Part shown: one piece after another, positions 31,262 to 44,949 of the stretch
Numbering within the stretch: the first letter of the stretch is position 1
Layout: each line of letters opens with the position of its first letter
Origin: Marinobacter sp. BGYM27
GTDB lineage: Bacteria > Pseudomonadota > Gammaproteobacteria > Pseudomonadales > Oleiphilaceae
Reading direction: 5' to 3'
Length of the DNA stretch: 64,000 nucleotides
Assembly: GCA_025153445.1 (NCBI GenBank)
Contig: JANZNS010000005.1
Span: forward strand, 423,042-487,041
Translations under genes and position numbers: made by a program
Notes under the pieces: model-generated
Databases searched by the model: none
Told to the model about the DNA's origin: nothing
What the model saw: only the letters and a program-made list of their open reading frames with translations

Positions 31262-31737
31262 TGGTTTTGTTCCTTGATCAGGCAGATCGCATCGCATGCA
31301 ATGCCTTCTTCCCTGCCGGTAAAGCCAAGTTTCTCGGTCGTTGTTGCTTTGACACTCACCGACGCCAGCGGAATACCCAGATCCTCGGCGATATTCGCGC
31401 GCATCAAGGGCACGTGCTCTGCCATCCGCGGTTTCTGGGCAATAATAGTGCTGTCGACATTACCAACCTGGAAGCCCTGGGCCGCAACGGCATCTCTGAC
31501 AGCTCGCAGCAACACACGACTGTCCGCACCGCGCCATTCTTCGTCGGTATCCGGGAAGAAATGACCGATATCTCCCAGCGCTGCAGCGCCGAGTAAGGCG
31601 TCAGCCACCGCGTGCAACAATACATCGCCATCAGAGTGTGCTTTCAGCCCTTTGCCATGAGGGATTCGTACACCGCCGATGATGATGGCATCACCTTCGC
31701 AAAAAGCGTGTACGTCATAACCCTGTCCGATCCGCAT
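31258..31737 (-). CDS. ispF: 2-C-methyl-D-erythritol 2,4-cyclodiphosphate synthase
   Basis: Fifth enzyme of the MEP isoprenoid pathway; trimeric zinc enzyme. 159 residues. Metal ligands are in GYDVHAF (Asp8, His10) and the His of [18 protein letters not shown]; the cytidine-binding region is [14 protein letters not shown] is spaced six bases before the ATG at 31737, four codons inside the open frame. Directly after ispD on the same strand. Confidence 0.97.
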   Translation of the reverse strand: MRIGQGYDVHAFCEGDAIIIGGVRIPHGKGLKAHSDGDVLLHAVADALLGAAALGDIGHFFPDTDEEWRGADSRVLLRAVRDAVAAQGFQVGNVDSTIIAQKPRMAEHVPLMRANIAEDLGIPLASVSVKATTTEKLGFTGREEGIACDAICLIKEQNQ

Positions 31738-31761
31738 TGCGCACTCCATTATAAAATTCGA

Positions 31762-32463
31762 TCAGTTATCAAGATGCCGGAGAATCCAGCCAGCCAGCGC
31801 CAGGTCTTCCGGCACCGTAATCTTGATATTGTCAGCCCGCCCCTCGATCAGCCGGGGGTGGTAACCCGCCGCCTCGACCGCGGACGACTCGTCAGTAATC
31901 GTCGCACCATCGGCTTGTGCCTGCGCAAGAGCCTCAACAAGCAGTCCATAACGGAACTGCTGTGGCGTCATCGCGCGCCAGAGATCAGCTCTGTTCACTG
32001 TCGTTTCGACCTGACCGGCGTTACCTGATCGCTTGATGGTGTCGCTCACTGGCACCGCCAGCAAGCCACCAACCGGTTCATCCTCAAGGGTCTCGATCAA
32101 TCGGGCAAGATCTGCAAGGTTCAGGCAGGGTCGCGCTACATCGTGCACGAGTACCCAATCGTCTTTCGCCGCCCTGTCTGACAGGATATCGAGGCCGGAT
32201 CGCACCGAATCTACCCGCTCAGCCCCGCCAATACAGGTGATGATACGCTCGTCGGACGCACTGTCCGTCAATGGCCATTGTGTGTCGTCCGGATGAAGCG
32301 CCACAACACAGCCGGCAAAATGGCCGGTGCTCAGCAAGCGCGACAGGGTAATATCGATGATGTAGCGGTCGTCTATGTGAAGGTACTGCTTGGGAATGTC
32401 GGCGGCCATACGCTGACCGATACCTGCAGCGGGTATCACTAGCCAATAGTGCCGATGGGTCAT
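31762..32463 (-). CDS. ispD: 2-C-methyl-D-erythritol 4-phosphate cytidylyltransferase
   Basis: Third enzyme of the MEP pathway, transferring CMP to MEP. 233 residues. The CTP-binding loop is PAAGIGQRMAADIPKQYL; further signatures are VLVHDVARPCL and ATITDESSAVEAAG. An upstream TTG at 32475 is in frame but the ATG at 32463 is preferred. Forms ftsB-ispD-ispF with its neighbours. Confidence 0.97.
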   Translation of the reverse strand: MTHRHYWLVIPAAGIGQRMAADIPKQYLHIDDRYIIDITLSRLLSTGHFAGCVVALHPDDTQWPLTDSASDERIITCIGGAERVDSVRSGLDILSDRAAKDDWVLVHDVARPCLNLADLARLIETLEDEPVGGLLAVPVSDTIKRSGNAGQVETTVNRADLWRAMTPQQFRYGLLVEALAQAQADGATITDESSAVEAAGYHPRLIEGRADNIKITVPEDLALAGWILRHLDN

Positions 32464-32493
32464 GGAATTAACCAAAAAAAGCCGGATGGAGAA

Positions 32494-32766
32494 TCAGGGC
32501 TCAACCACAAGGAAAAAGGTTTCATCTTCCCGGATCAGGCCCATATTCATGCGGGCGCGCTCTTCGATCGCGCCCTGACCACTGCGGAGGTTACGCACCT
32601 CCGCATAGAGACGCTCGTTGCGATTTGCGAGCTTGGCATTCTCAGCCTGCTGAACTCCGATCTTCTGCTGAAGCTGCCAGACCTGCGCAAAGCTACCCTC
32701 GCCAATCCACAGGCGCACCTGCAGAACGACGATAAAAACAGCCATGACAGCCCACAACACCTTCAT
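32494..32766 (-). CDS. ftsB: Cell division protein FtsB
   Basis: Small bitopic divisome protein that bridges FtsL and FtsQ. 90 residues: one N-terminal transmembrane helix (VLWAVMAVFIVVLQVRLWIG) followed by a coiled coil (WQLQQKIGVQQAENAKLANR) and the conserved C-terminal stretch IEERARMNMGLIREDETFF. AGGGA precedes the ATG at 32766; the TTG upstream is rejected. Between eno and ispD, as in most gammaproteobacteria. Confidence 0.95.
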   Translation of the reverse strand: MKVLWAVMAVFIVVLQVRLWIGEGSFAQVWQLQQKIGVQQAENAKLANRNERLYAEVRNLRSGQGAIEERARMNMGLIREDETFFLVVEP

Positions 32767-32849
32767 CTGAAATCCCTGATTCAACTTTAATAACGAGTCC
32801 CAACACGGCAGGATCGTTAGAGTTTAGCTGAGAATTGGTTGAATCGCGA

Positions 32850-34148
<1,299 letters not shown>

Positions 34149-34215
34149 TCAAGTCTCCAATACGATCAAGGTTCAATAGTCAGTCAACAGAATCTGTATT
34201 CGGGGCAAGCGTTTG

Positions 34216-35067
<852 letters not shown>

Positions 35068-35093
35068 TCAGGCTCCTGCAATACAAACAAGAA

Positions 35094-35120
35094 CGCCGGC
35101 TGGGGATTCCCCTGCCGGCG
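35094..35120 (-). promoter_or_regulatory. Long GC-rich hairpin between pyrG and kdsA
   Basis: CGCCGGC and GCCGGCG with an inner GGGG/CCCC pair form a 27-base hairpin with a three-base loop. On the minus strand it follows the pyrG stop and is trailed by GTTCTTGTTTG. It could be a partial terminator or a processing/stability element within the pyrG-kdsA-eno transcript. Confidence 0.5.
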
Positions 35121-35127
35121 CATCTGT

Positions 35128-36801
<1,674 letters not shown>

Positions 36802-36842
36802 TCATCTCAAGATGGGGCACCAGAGTACCAGAAGGCCCCAGC

Positions 36843-38168
36843 CTACTCAACGAAAATCCGCCTCCGGACAATCCGCAATGGCAAGGGTTGATTCTCTGCC
36901 AAAACGCCCTGTGCAAGCCAAAGATCACCTATTGCTACCAGCTCGCCTGAATACCACACCAGTGGCAGACGGTCCCTTTCCCAGGGTGGCACAGCCTGTT
37001 CCTGCAACCATTTTTTCAGCGGCCGGGAAGACCCGCCGGGCCGCGGACGAAAACGCTCACCACCCTGCCGGCGCGTCACTACCAGCTCGGCTGGTGCCGC
37101 CCTTTCAGGCTGAAGCTCCAAGTCAAACTGATCCCACTGCAACACTCCAGTCGTTTCCCAAATAACGCGCGCCGGTGGTTCAGGCTGATCAATGACCAGA
37201 TACAAACAATCAGCATAGCGCAGTATCCGGTAGCCTTCAGCGCAGAGCTCCGGTGTGCGCCTTGGATCTTCCGCAAGCAAATCCGGAAAACCCTGCGCCT
37301 GTTTGGCGGCGCCTGGCGGCGTGCAGCCATGATCAATTATCCACCAGCGCAACAGGTTTTTTTGTTCGGCAAACGGCAACGCTGACAATGGCCTGACTCT
37401 GAGCCGCTGCTGATCATCTTCGATATCACGTCGCTGATAGGTCGCGAGCGACCGACTCAATTGCTCGGACTCTTCGCAGTGCCGGGCCGAGCGTCCGATA
37501 CCATCCAGTGCAGCCGGCCAGCGCTGCCTGATTGAAGGCAACACCTCGTGACGCAGGTAGTTTCGGTCAAAGCGGGTATCGGAATTGGTCGGGTCATCCT
37601 GCCAGGTCAGTCCCCAGCCGCGGGCGAGATCGGCGATCATCTCACGCGTCATTGGCAACAGAGGACGATATAGCGCCCCGTTCCCGAGCCGGCGTGTGAC
37701 AGGCATACCGGAGAGCCCCCGCACCCCACTCCCCCGAACCAGTCGAAACAATACAGTTTCCGCCTGATCATCTGCATGATGTCCCAGCAGCAACAGGTCG
37801 CCGGCGCCAAGGACATCCTCAAAGACACGATATCGGGCTTTCCGGGCCTGATTTTCCAGGCTGTCAGTTGGTTGGCCTATAGTGATCCGGCGAACAGTCA
37901 ACACTACTCCGAGCGCATCACAGGCCGACTGACAGAAAGCTTCCATCCGATCAGCACTGCCCTGAAGCTGATGATTGACGTGAACCGCACGCACAGCGAC
38001 GTCCCGCCGGGCCGAGAACCAGCCTACAACCGCATGTAACAGGAACAGTGAATCAACACCGCCACTCAGGGCGATATAGAAGGTTTTCGAGGGAGGGAGA
38101 GCGGACATGGCCTGGCGCAATGCATCAGGCCATGTCGAAGGGTCACACCGATCACCGACCGGTGTCAT
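36843..38168 (-). CDS. tilS: tRNA(Ile)-lysidine synthase TilS
   Basis: Adds lysine to C34 of tRNA-Ile2 so that it reads AUA. 441 residues. The PP-loop ATP site is [13 protein letters not shown]; conserved residues follow in [24 protein letters not shown] and [12 protein letters not shown]-terminal TilS substrate domain is present ([17 protein letters not shown]). Its start overlaps the last 17 bases of accA; an ATG at 38108 would give a protein 20 residues shorter, but homologues usually keep about 25-30 residues before the PP-loop, which favours the longer form. Confidence 0.95.
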   Translation of the reverse strand: MTPVGDRCDPSTWPDALRQAMSALPPSKTFYIALSGGVDSLFLLHAVVGWFSARRDVAVRAVHVNHQLQGSADRMEAFCQSACDALGVVLTVRRITIGQPTDSLENQARKARYRVFEDVLGAGDLLLLGHHADDQAETVLFRLVRGSGVRGLSGMPVTRRLGNGALYRPLLPMTREMIADLARGWGLTWQDDPTNSDTRFDRNYLRHEVLPSIRQRWPAALDGIGRSARHCEESEQLSRSLATYQRRDIEDDQQRLRVRPLSALPFAEQKNLLRWWIIDHGCTPPGAAKQAQGFPDLLAEDPRRTPELCAEGYRILRYADCLYLVIDQPEPPARVIWETTGVLQWDQFDLELQPERAAPAELVVTRRQGGERFRPRPGGSSRPLKKWLQEQAVPPWERDRLPLVWYSGELVAIGDLWLAQGVLAENQPLPLRIVRRRIFVE

Positions 38169-39105
38169 AAGACGTCAGCCGCTCATAGCGCTGGCTAACC
38201 AGATCTTCTGTAGACAAGGCACAAAGTTCGTCCAGTCCAGCCTTGAGCTGTTCTTTCAACGCCTTCGCAATTTCTTTGGGTGCACGATGAGCACCACCCA
38301 TAGGCTCGGGAATCACCTTGTCCGCCAACTTCAACTCCTTCAGGCGGTCAGCAGTGATGCCCATGGCTTCAGCAGCTTGTGCGGCATGTTCAGCGCTCTT
38401 CCAGAGAATCGAGGCACAGCCTTCGGGCGAAATCACGGCATAGGTGGAATACTGGAGCATGTACAAACGATCGCATACACCAATCGCCAGCGCACCGCCC
38501 GAGCCGCCTTCGCCAATCACCGTCGAAATAACCGGTGTTTTGAGACGCGACATCACGGCAAGGTTATACGCGATTGCCTCGCTCTGGCCCCGCTCTTCGG
38601 CACCGATACCCGGATAGGCACCCGGTGTATCAATAAACGTCAGGATGGGCATACGGAAACGCTCCGCCATTTCCATCAGACGCAACGCCTTGCGATAGCC
38701 TTCAGGCCGGGGCATACCAAAGTTACGCTTTACCTTGTCGCGCACTTCGCGCCCTTTCTGATGGCCAATGACCATTACTGGCCGACCATCGAGCCGGGCC
38801 GGACCGCCGACTATCGACAAGTCGTCAGCATAGTGGCGATCACCATGGAGTTCATCGAAATCATCAAACACCATCTCAAGGTAATCAAGGGTGTAGGGAC
38901 GACGTGGATGACGCGCGAGGCGCGCAATATCCCAGGGCGTCAGATTCGAAAAAATACTTTCGGTGAGGGTGACACTTTTGTGTTTGAGGCGACTGATTTC
39001 ATCAGTGATGTTGATGTCACTGTCGTTACCGACCAATCGAAGCTCTTCGATTTTGGCCTCAAGATCGGCGATGGGCTGTTCAAAATCCAGATAGTTGGGA
39101 TTCAT
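38152..39105 (-). CDS. accA: Acetyl-CoA carboxylase carboxyltransferase subunit alpha
   Basis: Alpha subunit of the carboxyltransferase that forms malonyl-CoA for fatty-acid synthesis. 317 residues. N-terminal [18 protein letters not shown] helix and the crotonase-fold core with [23 protein letters not shown] and [23 protein letters not shown]. Follows dnaE as in E. coli but with a 231-base gap; no gene is visible in that gap, only a hairpin (about 39246-39267) and promoter-like sequence. Confidence 0.98.
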   Translation of the reverse strand: MNPNYLDFEQPIADLEAKIEELRLVGNDSDINITDEISRLKHKSVTLTESIFSNLTPWDIARLARHPRRPYTLDYLEMVFDDFDELHGDRHYADDLSIVGGPARLDGRPVMVIGHQKGREVRDKVKRNFGMPRPEGYRKALRLMEMAERFRMPILTFIDTPGAYPGIGAEERGQSEAIAYNLAVMSRLKTPVISTVIGEGGSGGALAIGVCDRLYMLQYSTYAVISPEGCASILWKSAEHAAQAAEAMGITADRLKELKLADKVIPEPMGGAHRAPKEIAKALKEQLKAGLDELCALSTEDLVSQRYERLTSYDTGR

Positions 39106-39336
39106 GATCTTCCGTCGTCATTGGCTCAGAGGCGACTTCCGAGACGCCTGAAGTATTTGTTGTGATCAAATTAACAGGCCTGTACCACCTGAAAAAGCGG
39201 ACATTGGTATAATGTTACCCCTTTCGCCCGCATAGCAGTGTCGCTAAGGGTGCCTTGAATGCACCCTGGCAATCAAGCCGCGATACGCCGGAAAAACCAA
39301 TTTAAAATTCCGGATAACGCAGGGATCAGTCGCGAC

Positions 39337-42300
39337 TTAGTCGTAAACAATCTCAACTGACTGATCACCGATAAGATGACGCAAGTTTAGCAGCAAATCA
39401 TCATTCGGTTGGACTCGCCAACTCTCCCCCAGCTGAATCCTCGTTTTTGCTTCGTCACTGAGGTAGTCAATCCAGATCGGACAACCCTCGCCCCGATAGG
39501 ACTGCAGCGTCTGCCCGATCTTGTCCAGCAAGCCGTTCCCAAGCTGCTCCGAACGCAGCGATACTTTCAATCCACGACTGTATCGCTGACGCGCAGTCGC
39601 AACATCCATCACATCGCTGACACGCAACTTGATTGATCCGGAATAATCGTCATGACTGACCGTGCCGTCCACCACAATCACCTCATCTGACTGCAGCAGA
39701 TCGCGATTATCATTGAACGTTTCCGAGAACAGCGTGGCCTCGATACGAGCAGTACGATCATCCAGCGTGATAAACGCCATGGTCTGACCGCGTTTGTTCT
39801 TCATGGTTCGCATCGCGACTACCAGACCAGCGATACGCTGCGATCCCCGGCCCGGCTTCAGGTCAGCAATGGACTGACGGGCAAACCGGCGCACTTCCTT
39901 CTCGTATTCATCAAAGGGATGGCCGGTCAGGTAGAGTCCCAGCGTATCCTTTTCGCCCTTCAGGCGCGCCTTTTCGGTCCACTCCCGAACGTGCATCACC
40001 TCCTGGAAAGGATCGGTCTCACTGGTATCCAGTGTTTCGCCAAACATATCCACCATCCCCGCACTCTCATTGCGGGAATGCTGCCCGGCCTGCTGGACCG
40101 CCTTTTCGATGCTGGCCATCATGCGCGCCCGGCCAGGGCCCAGTTTATCCATTGCACCGGCGCGTATAATGGCTTCAATCGCACGCTTGTTGACCTTCTT
40201 CAGATCAACTCGCTGGCAGAAATCGAACATATCCCGGAAAGGCCCGCCTTTAGCGCGAGCATCAACTATGCTCTGGATCGGCCCTTCACCCAGCCCTTTA
40301 ATCGCACCCAGCCCGTACACAATTTGACCATCGTCGTTTACGGTGAATGTGTACTCGGACATGCTGACGTCCGGCAACACCAGATCCAGCTTGAGGTTCC
40401 GGCATTCCTCGACCAGAGTGACAACCTTATCGGTATTCTGCATATCCGCCGTCAGTACGGCGGCCATGAATTCAGGCGTGTAATGCGCCTTAAGCCACAA
40501 GGTTTGATACGACACCAGCGCGTAAGCTGCAGAGTGCGATTTGTTGAAACCGTACCCCGCAAACTTCTCTACCAGATCGAAGATATTGTCCGCCAGCGCC
40601 TCGCTGATGTTGTTGTTCTTGCAACCATCAACAAAGCTCTGCTTCTGTTTGGCCATCTCTTCAGGCTTTTTCTTGCCCATCGCCCGGCGCAGCATGTCGG
40701 CTCCGCCCAGCGTATAGCCGGCCATCACCTGGGCGATCTGCATAACCTGCTCCTGGTACAGGATGATGCCGTAGGTGGGCTCCAGTACCGGTTTCAAGCC
40801 TTCGTACTGAAAATCAACATGGGGGTACGAGACAGGCTGGCGACCATGCTTCCGGTCGATGAAGTCATCCACCATGCCCGATTGCAGCGGACCGGGCCGG
40901 AACAGGGCAACCAATGCGATCATGTCTTCCAGACTGTCGGGTTGCAGACGACGGATCAGATCCTTCATGCCACGGGATTCAAGCTGGAACACCGCTGTCG
41001 TTTCCGCCTTTTTCAGCATCTCAAACGAGCGGGCATCAACCAGTGGGATTTCGTTGATATCCAGCGGTGCTTCGCCCCGCTTCTCCCGGCGCGGGTTTAT
41101 CATTTCCAGCGCCCAGTTGATGATGGTCAGGGTACGCAAGCCCAGGAAGTCGAACTTGACCAGCCCGGCCTCCTCCACGTCGCCTTTATCAAACTGCGTT
41201 ACCGGGCTACCACCCTCATCATCACAATACAGTGGTGCGAAATCTGTAATCCTGGTGGGCGCGATCACCACGCCACCGGCGTGCTTACCTGCGTTCCTGC
41301 AGACGCCTTCAAGCTTGAGCGCCATCTCCCAGATTTCCTGGGCTTCTTCGTCCTGATTGAGAAAATCGCGAAGTGGCTCCTCCTGCTCGATCGCTTTCTC
41401 GAGCGTCATCCCCACTTCAAACGGAATCATCTTCGACAGCTTGTCTGCCAGACCATAGGATTTGCCCTGCACCCGTGCCACGTCCCGCACAACCGCTTTT
41501 GCCGCCATGGTGCCAAAGGTAATGATCTGGGATACGGCTTCGCGACCATATTTCTCGGCCACATATGCGATAACCCTGTCACGGCCTTCCATACAGAAGT
41601 CGACGTCAAAGTCAGGCATCGAAACCCGTTCGGGGTTCAGGAACCGCTCAAACAGCAGATCATATTCCAGCGGATCAAGGTCAGTGATCAGCAGAACGTA
41701 AGCCACCAGCGAGCCGGCACCTGACCCCCGACCCGGCCCTACCGGCACGCCGTTATTCTTGGCCCACTTGATAAAGTCCATAACGATCAGGAAGTAACCG
41801 GGGAACCCCATCTGGATGATGATATCCAGCTCAAAATTGAGGCGATCGTAGTAGACCTGGCGCTTGCTGTCGTACTCGGGATCATCTTTGCTGAGTATCT
41901 TCGATAACCGGAATTCCAGCCCTTCTTCTGAGGCCTTGCGGAAGAACTGATCCATCGTCAGCCCTTCGGGAACCGGATAATTCGGCAGAAAATACTCGCC
42001 CATCCGGACTTTGACAGTACAACGGCGAGCGATCTCGACGGTGTTTTCAATGGCCTCCGGAATATCCTCAAACAACGCGATCATCTCGTCAGCGCTGCGC
42101 AGGTATTGCTGATCACTGAAGCGGCGATCGCGGCGGGGATCGTCCAGCGCCCGGCTTTCGCCGATACAGACGCGCGCCTCATGGGCTTCAAAATCTTCTT
42201 CATTGATGAAATGCACGTCGTTGGTAGCAACAACCGGCAGATCGAGCGCCTGGGCCAGTGCAACACTGAGATGCAAACAGTCTTCATCGCCGGCACGGCC

Positions 42301-42816
42301 CGTGCGATGGAGTTCGAGATAGTAGGCATCCGGATAGAGCGCTTTCCAGTATTCAGCTCGCTCACGGGCCAGATCGTCCTTGCCCGCCAATAATGCCCGA
42401 CCGACATCGCCCATTTTGGCACCAGACAGTGCAATCAGCCCTTCCCTGCGAGACTCCAGCCATTCTTTGCGAATAATGGGCACGCCAAAAAGCTGACCTT
42501 CTGTATAGCCAACAGAAATAATTTCAGTGAGGTGTCGATAGCCGGTTTGATCGCGGGCAAACAACGTCAGCCGAAAGGGTTTCTCGGGCTCTTCCTCATT
42601 GGTGACCCAGATATCGGCACCGATAACCGGTTTGACTCCGGCCCCCATCGCCGCTTTATAGAAGCGCACCAACGAGCACATATTCGATTGTTCAGTCAGC
42701 CCCACGGCCGGCATATCCAGTTCGGATACCCGTTTGATGAGAGGCTTTATCCGCACCAGTCCGTCGACCAGTGAATATTCGGAGTGAACGCGAAGATGAA
42801 CAAAATTATTCGGCAT
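39337..42816 (-). CDS. dnaE: DNA polymerase III subunit alpha
   Basis: Replicative polymerase. 1159 residues, normal for DnaE1. The PHP domain comes first ([19 protein letters not shown]). The catalytic aspartates are in [15 protein letters not shown] and a later Asp (FDFLGLRTL region). Then come the HhH region, the OB-fold ([26 protein letters not shown]) and the C-terminal tau-binding segment. The PHP metal site has lost several ligands, as is usual in proteobacterial DnaE. The 112-base spacer to the TlpA-like gene is empty. Confidence 0.99.
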   Translation of the reverse strand: MPNNFVHLRVHSEYSLVDGLVRIKPLIKRVSELDMPAVGLTEQSNMCSLVRFYKAAMGAGVKPVIGADIWVTNEEEPEKPFRLTLFARDQTGYRHLTEIISVGYTEGQLFGVPIIRKEWLESRREGLIALSGAKMGDVGRALLAGKDDLARERAEYWKALYPDAYYLELHRTGRAGDEDCLHLSVALAQALDLPVVATNDVHFINEEDFEAHEARVCIGESRALDDPRRDRRFSDQQYLRSADEMIALFEDIPEAIENTVEIARRCTVKVRMGEYFLPNYPVPEGLTMDQFFRKASEEGLEFRLSKILSKDDPEYDSKRQVYYDRLNFELDIIIQMGFPGYFLIVMDFIKWAKNNGVPVGPGRGSGAGSLVAYVLLITDLDPLEYDLLFERFLNPERVSMPDFDVDFCMEGRDRVIAYVAEKYGREAVSQIITFGTMAAKAVVRDVARVQGKSYGLADKLSKMIPFEVGMTLEKAIEQEEPLRDFLNQDEEAQEIWEMALKLEGVCRNAGKHAGGVVIAPTRITDFAPLYCDDEGGSPVTQFDKGDVEEAGLVKFDFLGLRTLTIINWALEMINPRREKRGEAPLDINEIPLVDARSFEMLKKAETTAVFQLESRGMKDLIRRLQPDSLEDMIALVALFRPGPLQSGMVDDFIDRKHGRQPVSYPHVDFQYEGLKPVLEPTYGIILYQEQVMQIAQVMAGYTLGGADMLRRAMGKKKPEEMAKQKQSFVDGCKNNNISEALADNIFDLVEKFAGYGFNKSHSAAYALVSYQTLWLKAHYTPEFMAAVLTADMQNTDKVVTLVEECRNLKLDLVLPDVSMSEYTFTVNDDGQIVYGLGAIKGLGEGPIQSIVDARAKGGPFRDMFDFCQRVDLKKVNKRAIEAIIRAGAMDKLGPGRARMMASIEKAVQQAGQHSRNESAGMVDMFGETLDTSETDPFQEVMHVREWTEKARLKGEKDTLGLYLTGHPFDEYEKEVRRFARQSIADLKPGRGSQRIAGLVVAMRTMKNKRGQTMAFITLDDRTARIEATLFSETFNDNRDLLQSDEVIVVDGTVSHDDYSGSIKLRVSDVMDVATARQRYSRGLKVSLRSEQLGNGLLDKIGQTLQSYRGEGCPIWIDYLSDEAKTRIQLGESWRVQPNDDLLLNLRHLIGDQSVEIVYD

Positions 42817-42928
42817 GGGGGTCAGTGCTTAGCTCGGTTCGGGAAATATCGGGTAATTTTAACAGTGCGCCGTCAACAAAGCGCCCGTTTCTTATTAAAT
42901 CAGGCGAGGGAGCCAACCGTCGGGGCGA

Positions 42929-43384
42929 TCAGCCTTCATTCGGCGACTCGGAAAACAGTGCCTGCAGTGATGCTTCAGTCTGTGGCCCAAAGCGGGTCTC
43001 GATCAGCTTGCCATCAGGATCGACGACAAACGATGCCGGCAGCCCTACTGGCAACTTCCAGCCAAGTACGGGGCCTGGATCTTCCGCCAGCATCTGATAA
43101 TCAATGCTCATTTTATTGCCCAGTCGGGTGAGCGCATCACCGGTGACGCCATCGAAATTGACGCCCAGAACCGTAACGTCCGGCGACTGATTCAGCTCGT
43201 TCAACTCGGGAATCTCTTCTATGCAGGGCTTGCACCACTCAGCCCAGTAATTGACCACCACCCACTGCCCCCGGAAATCGTCCCAGTTGAGTGAATTGCC
43301 CTGCGCATCCTGAAATGACGTACGATTGCAGCCGGCTATCACGGTCATAACAGCAAGAAAGATCACGAGTTTGAGGTACTTCAA
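42929..43384 (-). CDS. TlpA/ResA-like thioredoxin-fold lipoprotein
   Basis: 151 residues. Lipoprotein signal peptide with lipobox VIAGC (Cys19), so it is membrane-anchored and faces the periplasm. The thioredoxin fold has an active-site WCKPC (Cys51, Cys54) in VVNYWAEWCKPCIEEIPEL, and the cis-Pro loop is GLPASFVVDPDGKLI. Likely a thiol reductase for cytochrome c maturation or general disulfide handling; the partner is not known. Divergent from arsC across 57 bases. Confidence 0.9.
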   Translation of the reverse strand: MKYLKLVIFLAVMTVIAGCNRTSFQDAQGNSLNWDDFRGQWVVVNYWAEWCKPCIEEIPELNELNQSPDVTVLGVNFDGVTGDALTRLGNKMSIDYQMLAEDPGPVLGWKLPVGLPASFVVDPDGKLIETRFGPQTEASLQALFSESPNEG

Positions 43385-43441
43385 GCAGGTTGCTCCTGTT
43401 AAACTGGCGGCAAATTATCCTGAAAGCTAGAGTGCAAGACC

Positions 43442-43795
43442 ATGACAGAACAAACTCGAATTTTCCATAACCCGCGATGTTCCAAGTCCCGTCAGACGCT
43501 GGCGCTGCTTGAAGAGCGCGGGATCACACCCGAGATCGTACTCTACCTCGAAACACCGCCAGCTGCGGATGAGCTGAAGACCTTGCTATCCATGCTCGGA
43601 CGGGCTCCGAGGGATATTATTCGAAAAGGCGAAGAGGCCTACAAAGCCGAAGGCCTGAGCGACAAATCATTGTCCGACGAGCAGCTGATTGAAGCGATGG
43701 TCGCTCATCCCAAGTTGATCGAGCGCCCGATTGTTGTTCATAACGGCAAAGCGGCTCTGGGCCGCCCGCCTGAAGACGTGCTTGATATCCTTTGA
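43442..43795 (+). CDS. arsC: Glutaredoxin-dependent arsenate reductase, ArsC family
   Basis: 117 residues of thioredoxin-like fold. Catalytic Cys in NPRCSKSRQTLALLEERG, with the ArsC-type arginines in IIRKGEEAYK and HPKLIERPIVVHNGKAALGRPP. Reduces arsenate to arsenite using glutathione/glutaredoxin in known members; single chromosomal copies without an ars operon, as here, may have other thiol roles. Followed closely by wrbA. Confidence 0.93.
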   Translation: MTEQTRIFHNPRCSKSRQTLALLEERGITPEIVLYLETPPAADELKTLLSMLGRAPRDIIRKGEEAYKAEGLSDKSLSDEQLIEAMVAHPKLIERPIVVHNGKAALGRPPEDVLDIL

Positions 43796-43810
43796 ACCCC
43801 CTGTTCCTGA

Positions 43811-44437
<627 letters not shown>

Positions 44438-44509
44438 ACGCTTGGCGGCCGCTGCTATTATCCGCCGGCTGCCTCTCACAACCAACACAGATCCGACAAG
44501 GACAACTGA

Positions 44510-44866
44510 ATGCTCCATTCTGCTCGTGCCAGAACCACCCGGCTGATCTGCCAGGTCCTTTATCTGGGATTAATCGCCATGCTTCTTGCCACAACTTTCT
44601 GGCCGGCACCTGATCCAGCACTGTCACTGCCACTGATACTCTCAATCAAGCTGGTTCCGCTGCTCATATTCATTCCGGTAATACTGAACGGAAACAATCG
44701 GGGAATGATCTGGCTGAGCTTCGTACTGATTTTTTACTTCACCCAGTTTGTGGTGAATGCCTGGCTGAGCGAAGGCGAGATAGCCGCCACTGTCAGCGCG
44801 ATAATCGCACTCCTGCTGTTCGTATCTGCTATGTTCCATTTGAAACTGAACCGGCCGGCAGCCTGA
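44510..44866 (+). CDS. DUF2069 membrane protein
   Basis: 118 residues with four hydrophobic helices (about 12-32, 40-57, 63-82, 88-108). The pattern ...KLVPLLIFIPVILNGN...WLSFVLIFYFTQFVVNAW is the DUF2069 signature. Function is unknown. AAGGA lies upstream of the ATG. The gene follows wrbA by 72 bases and is probably in the same transcript. Confidence 0.85.
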   Translation: MLHSARARTTRLICQVLYLGLIAMLLATTFWPAPDPALSLPLILSIKLVPLLIFIPVILNGNNRGMIWLSFVLIFYFTQFVVNAWLSEGEIAATVSAIIALLLFVSAMFHLKLNRPAA

Positions 44867-44949
44867 GCGTCCAACTTTTCCGGCGTTGCGTCGATTGCAC
44901 CGCAGCTTCGGTAACCCAATGCAACTGTCGCTAACTTTGAGGCCGTGGT

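Noticed and set aside
39919..41724. 601-codon open frame on the plus strand
   Set aside because: It lies wholly inside dnaE on the opposite strand. The translated sequence has no recognisable domain and its composition is that of an antisense shadow of a GC-rich gene.
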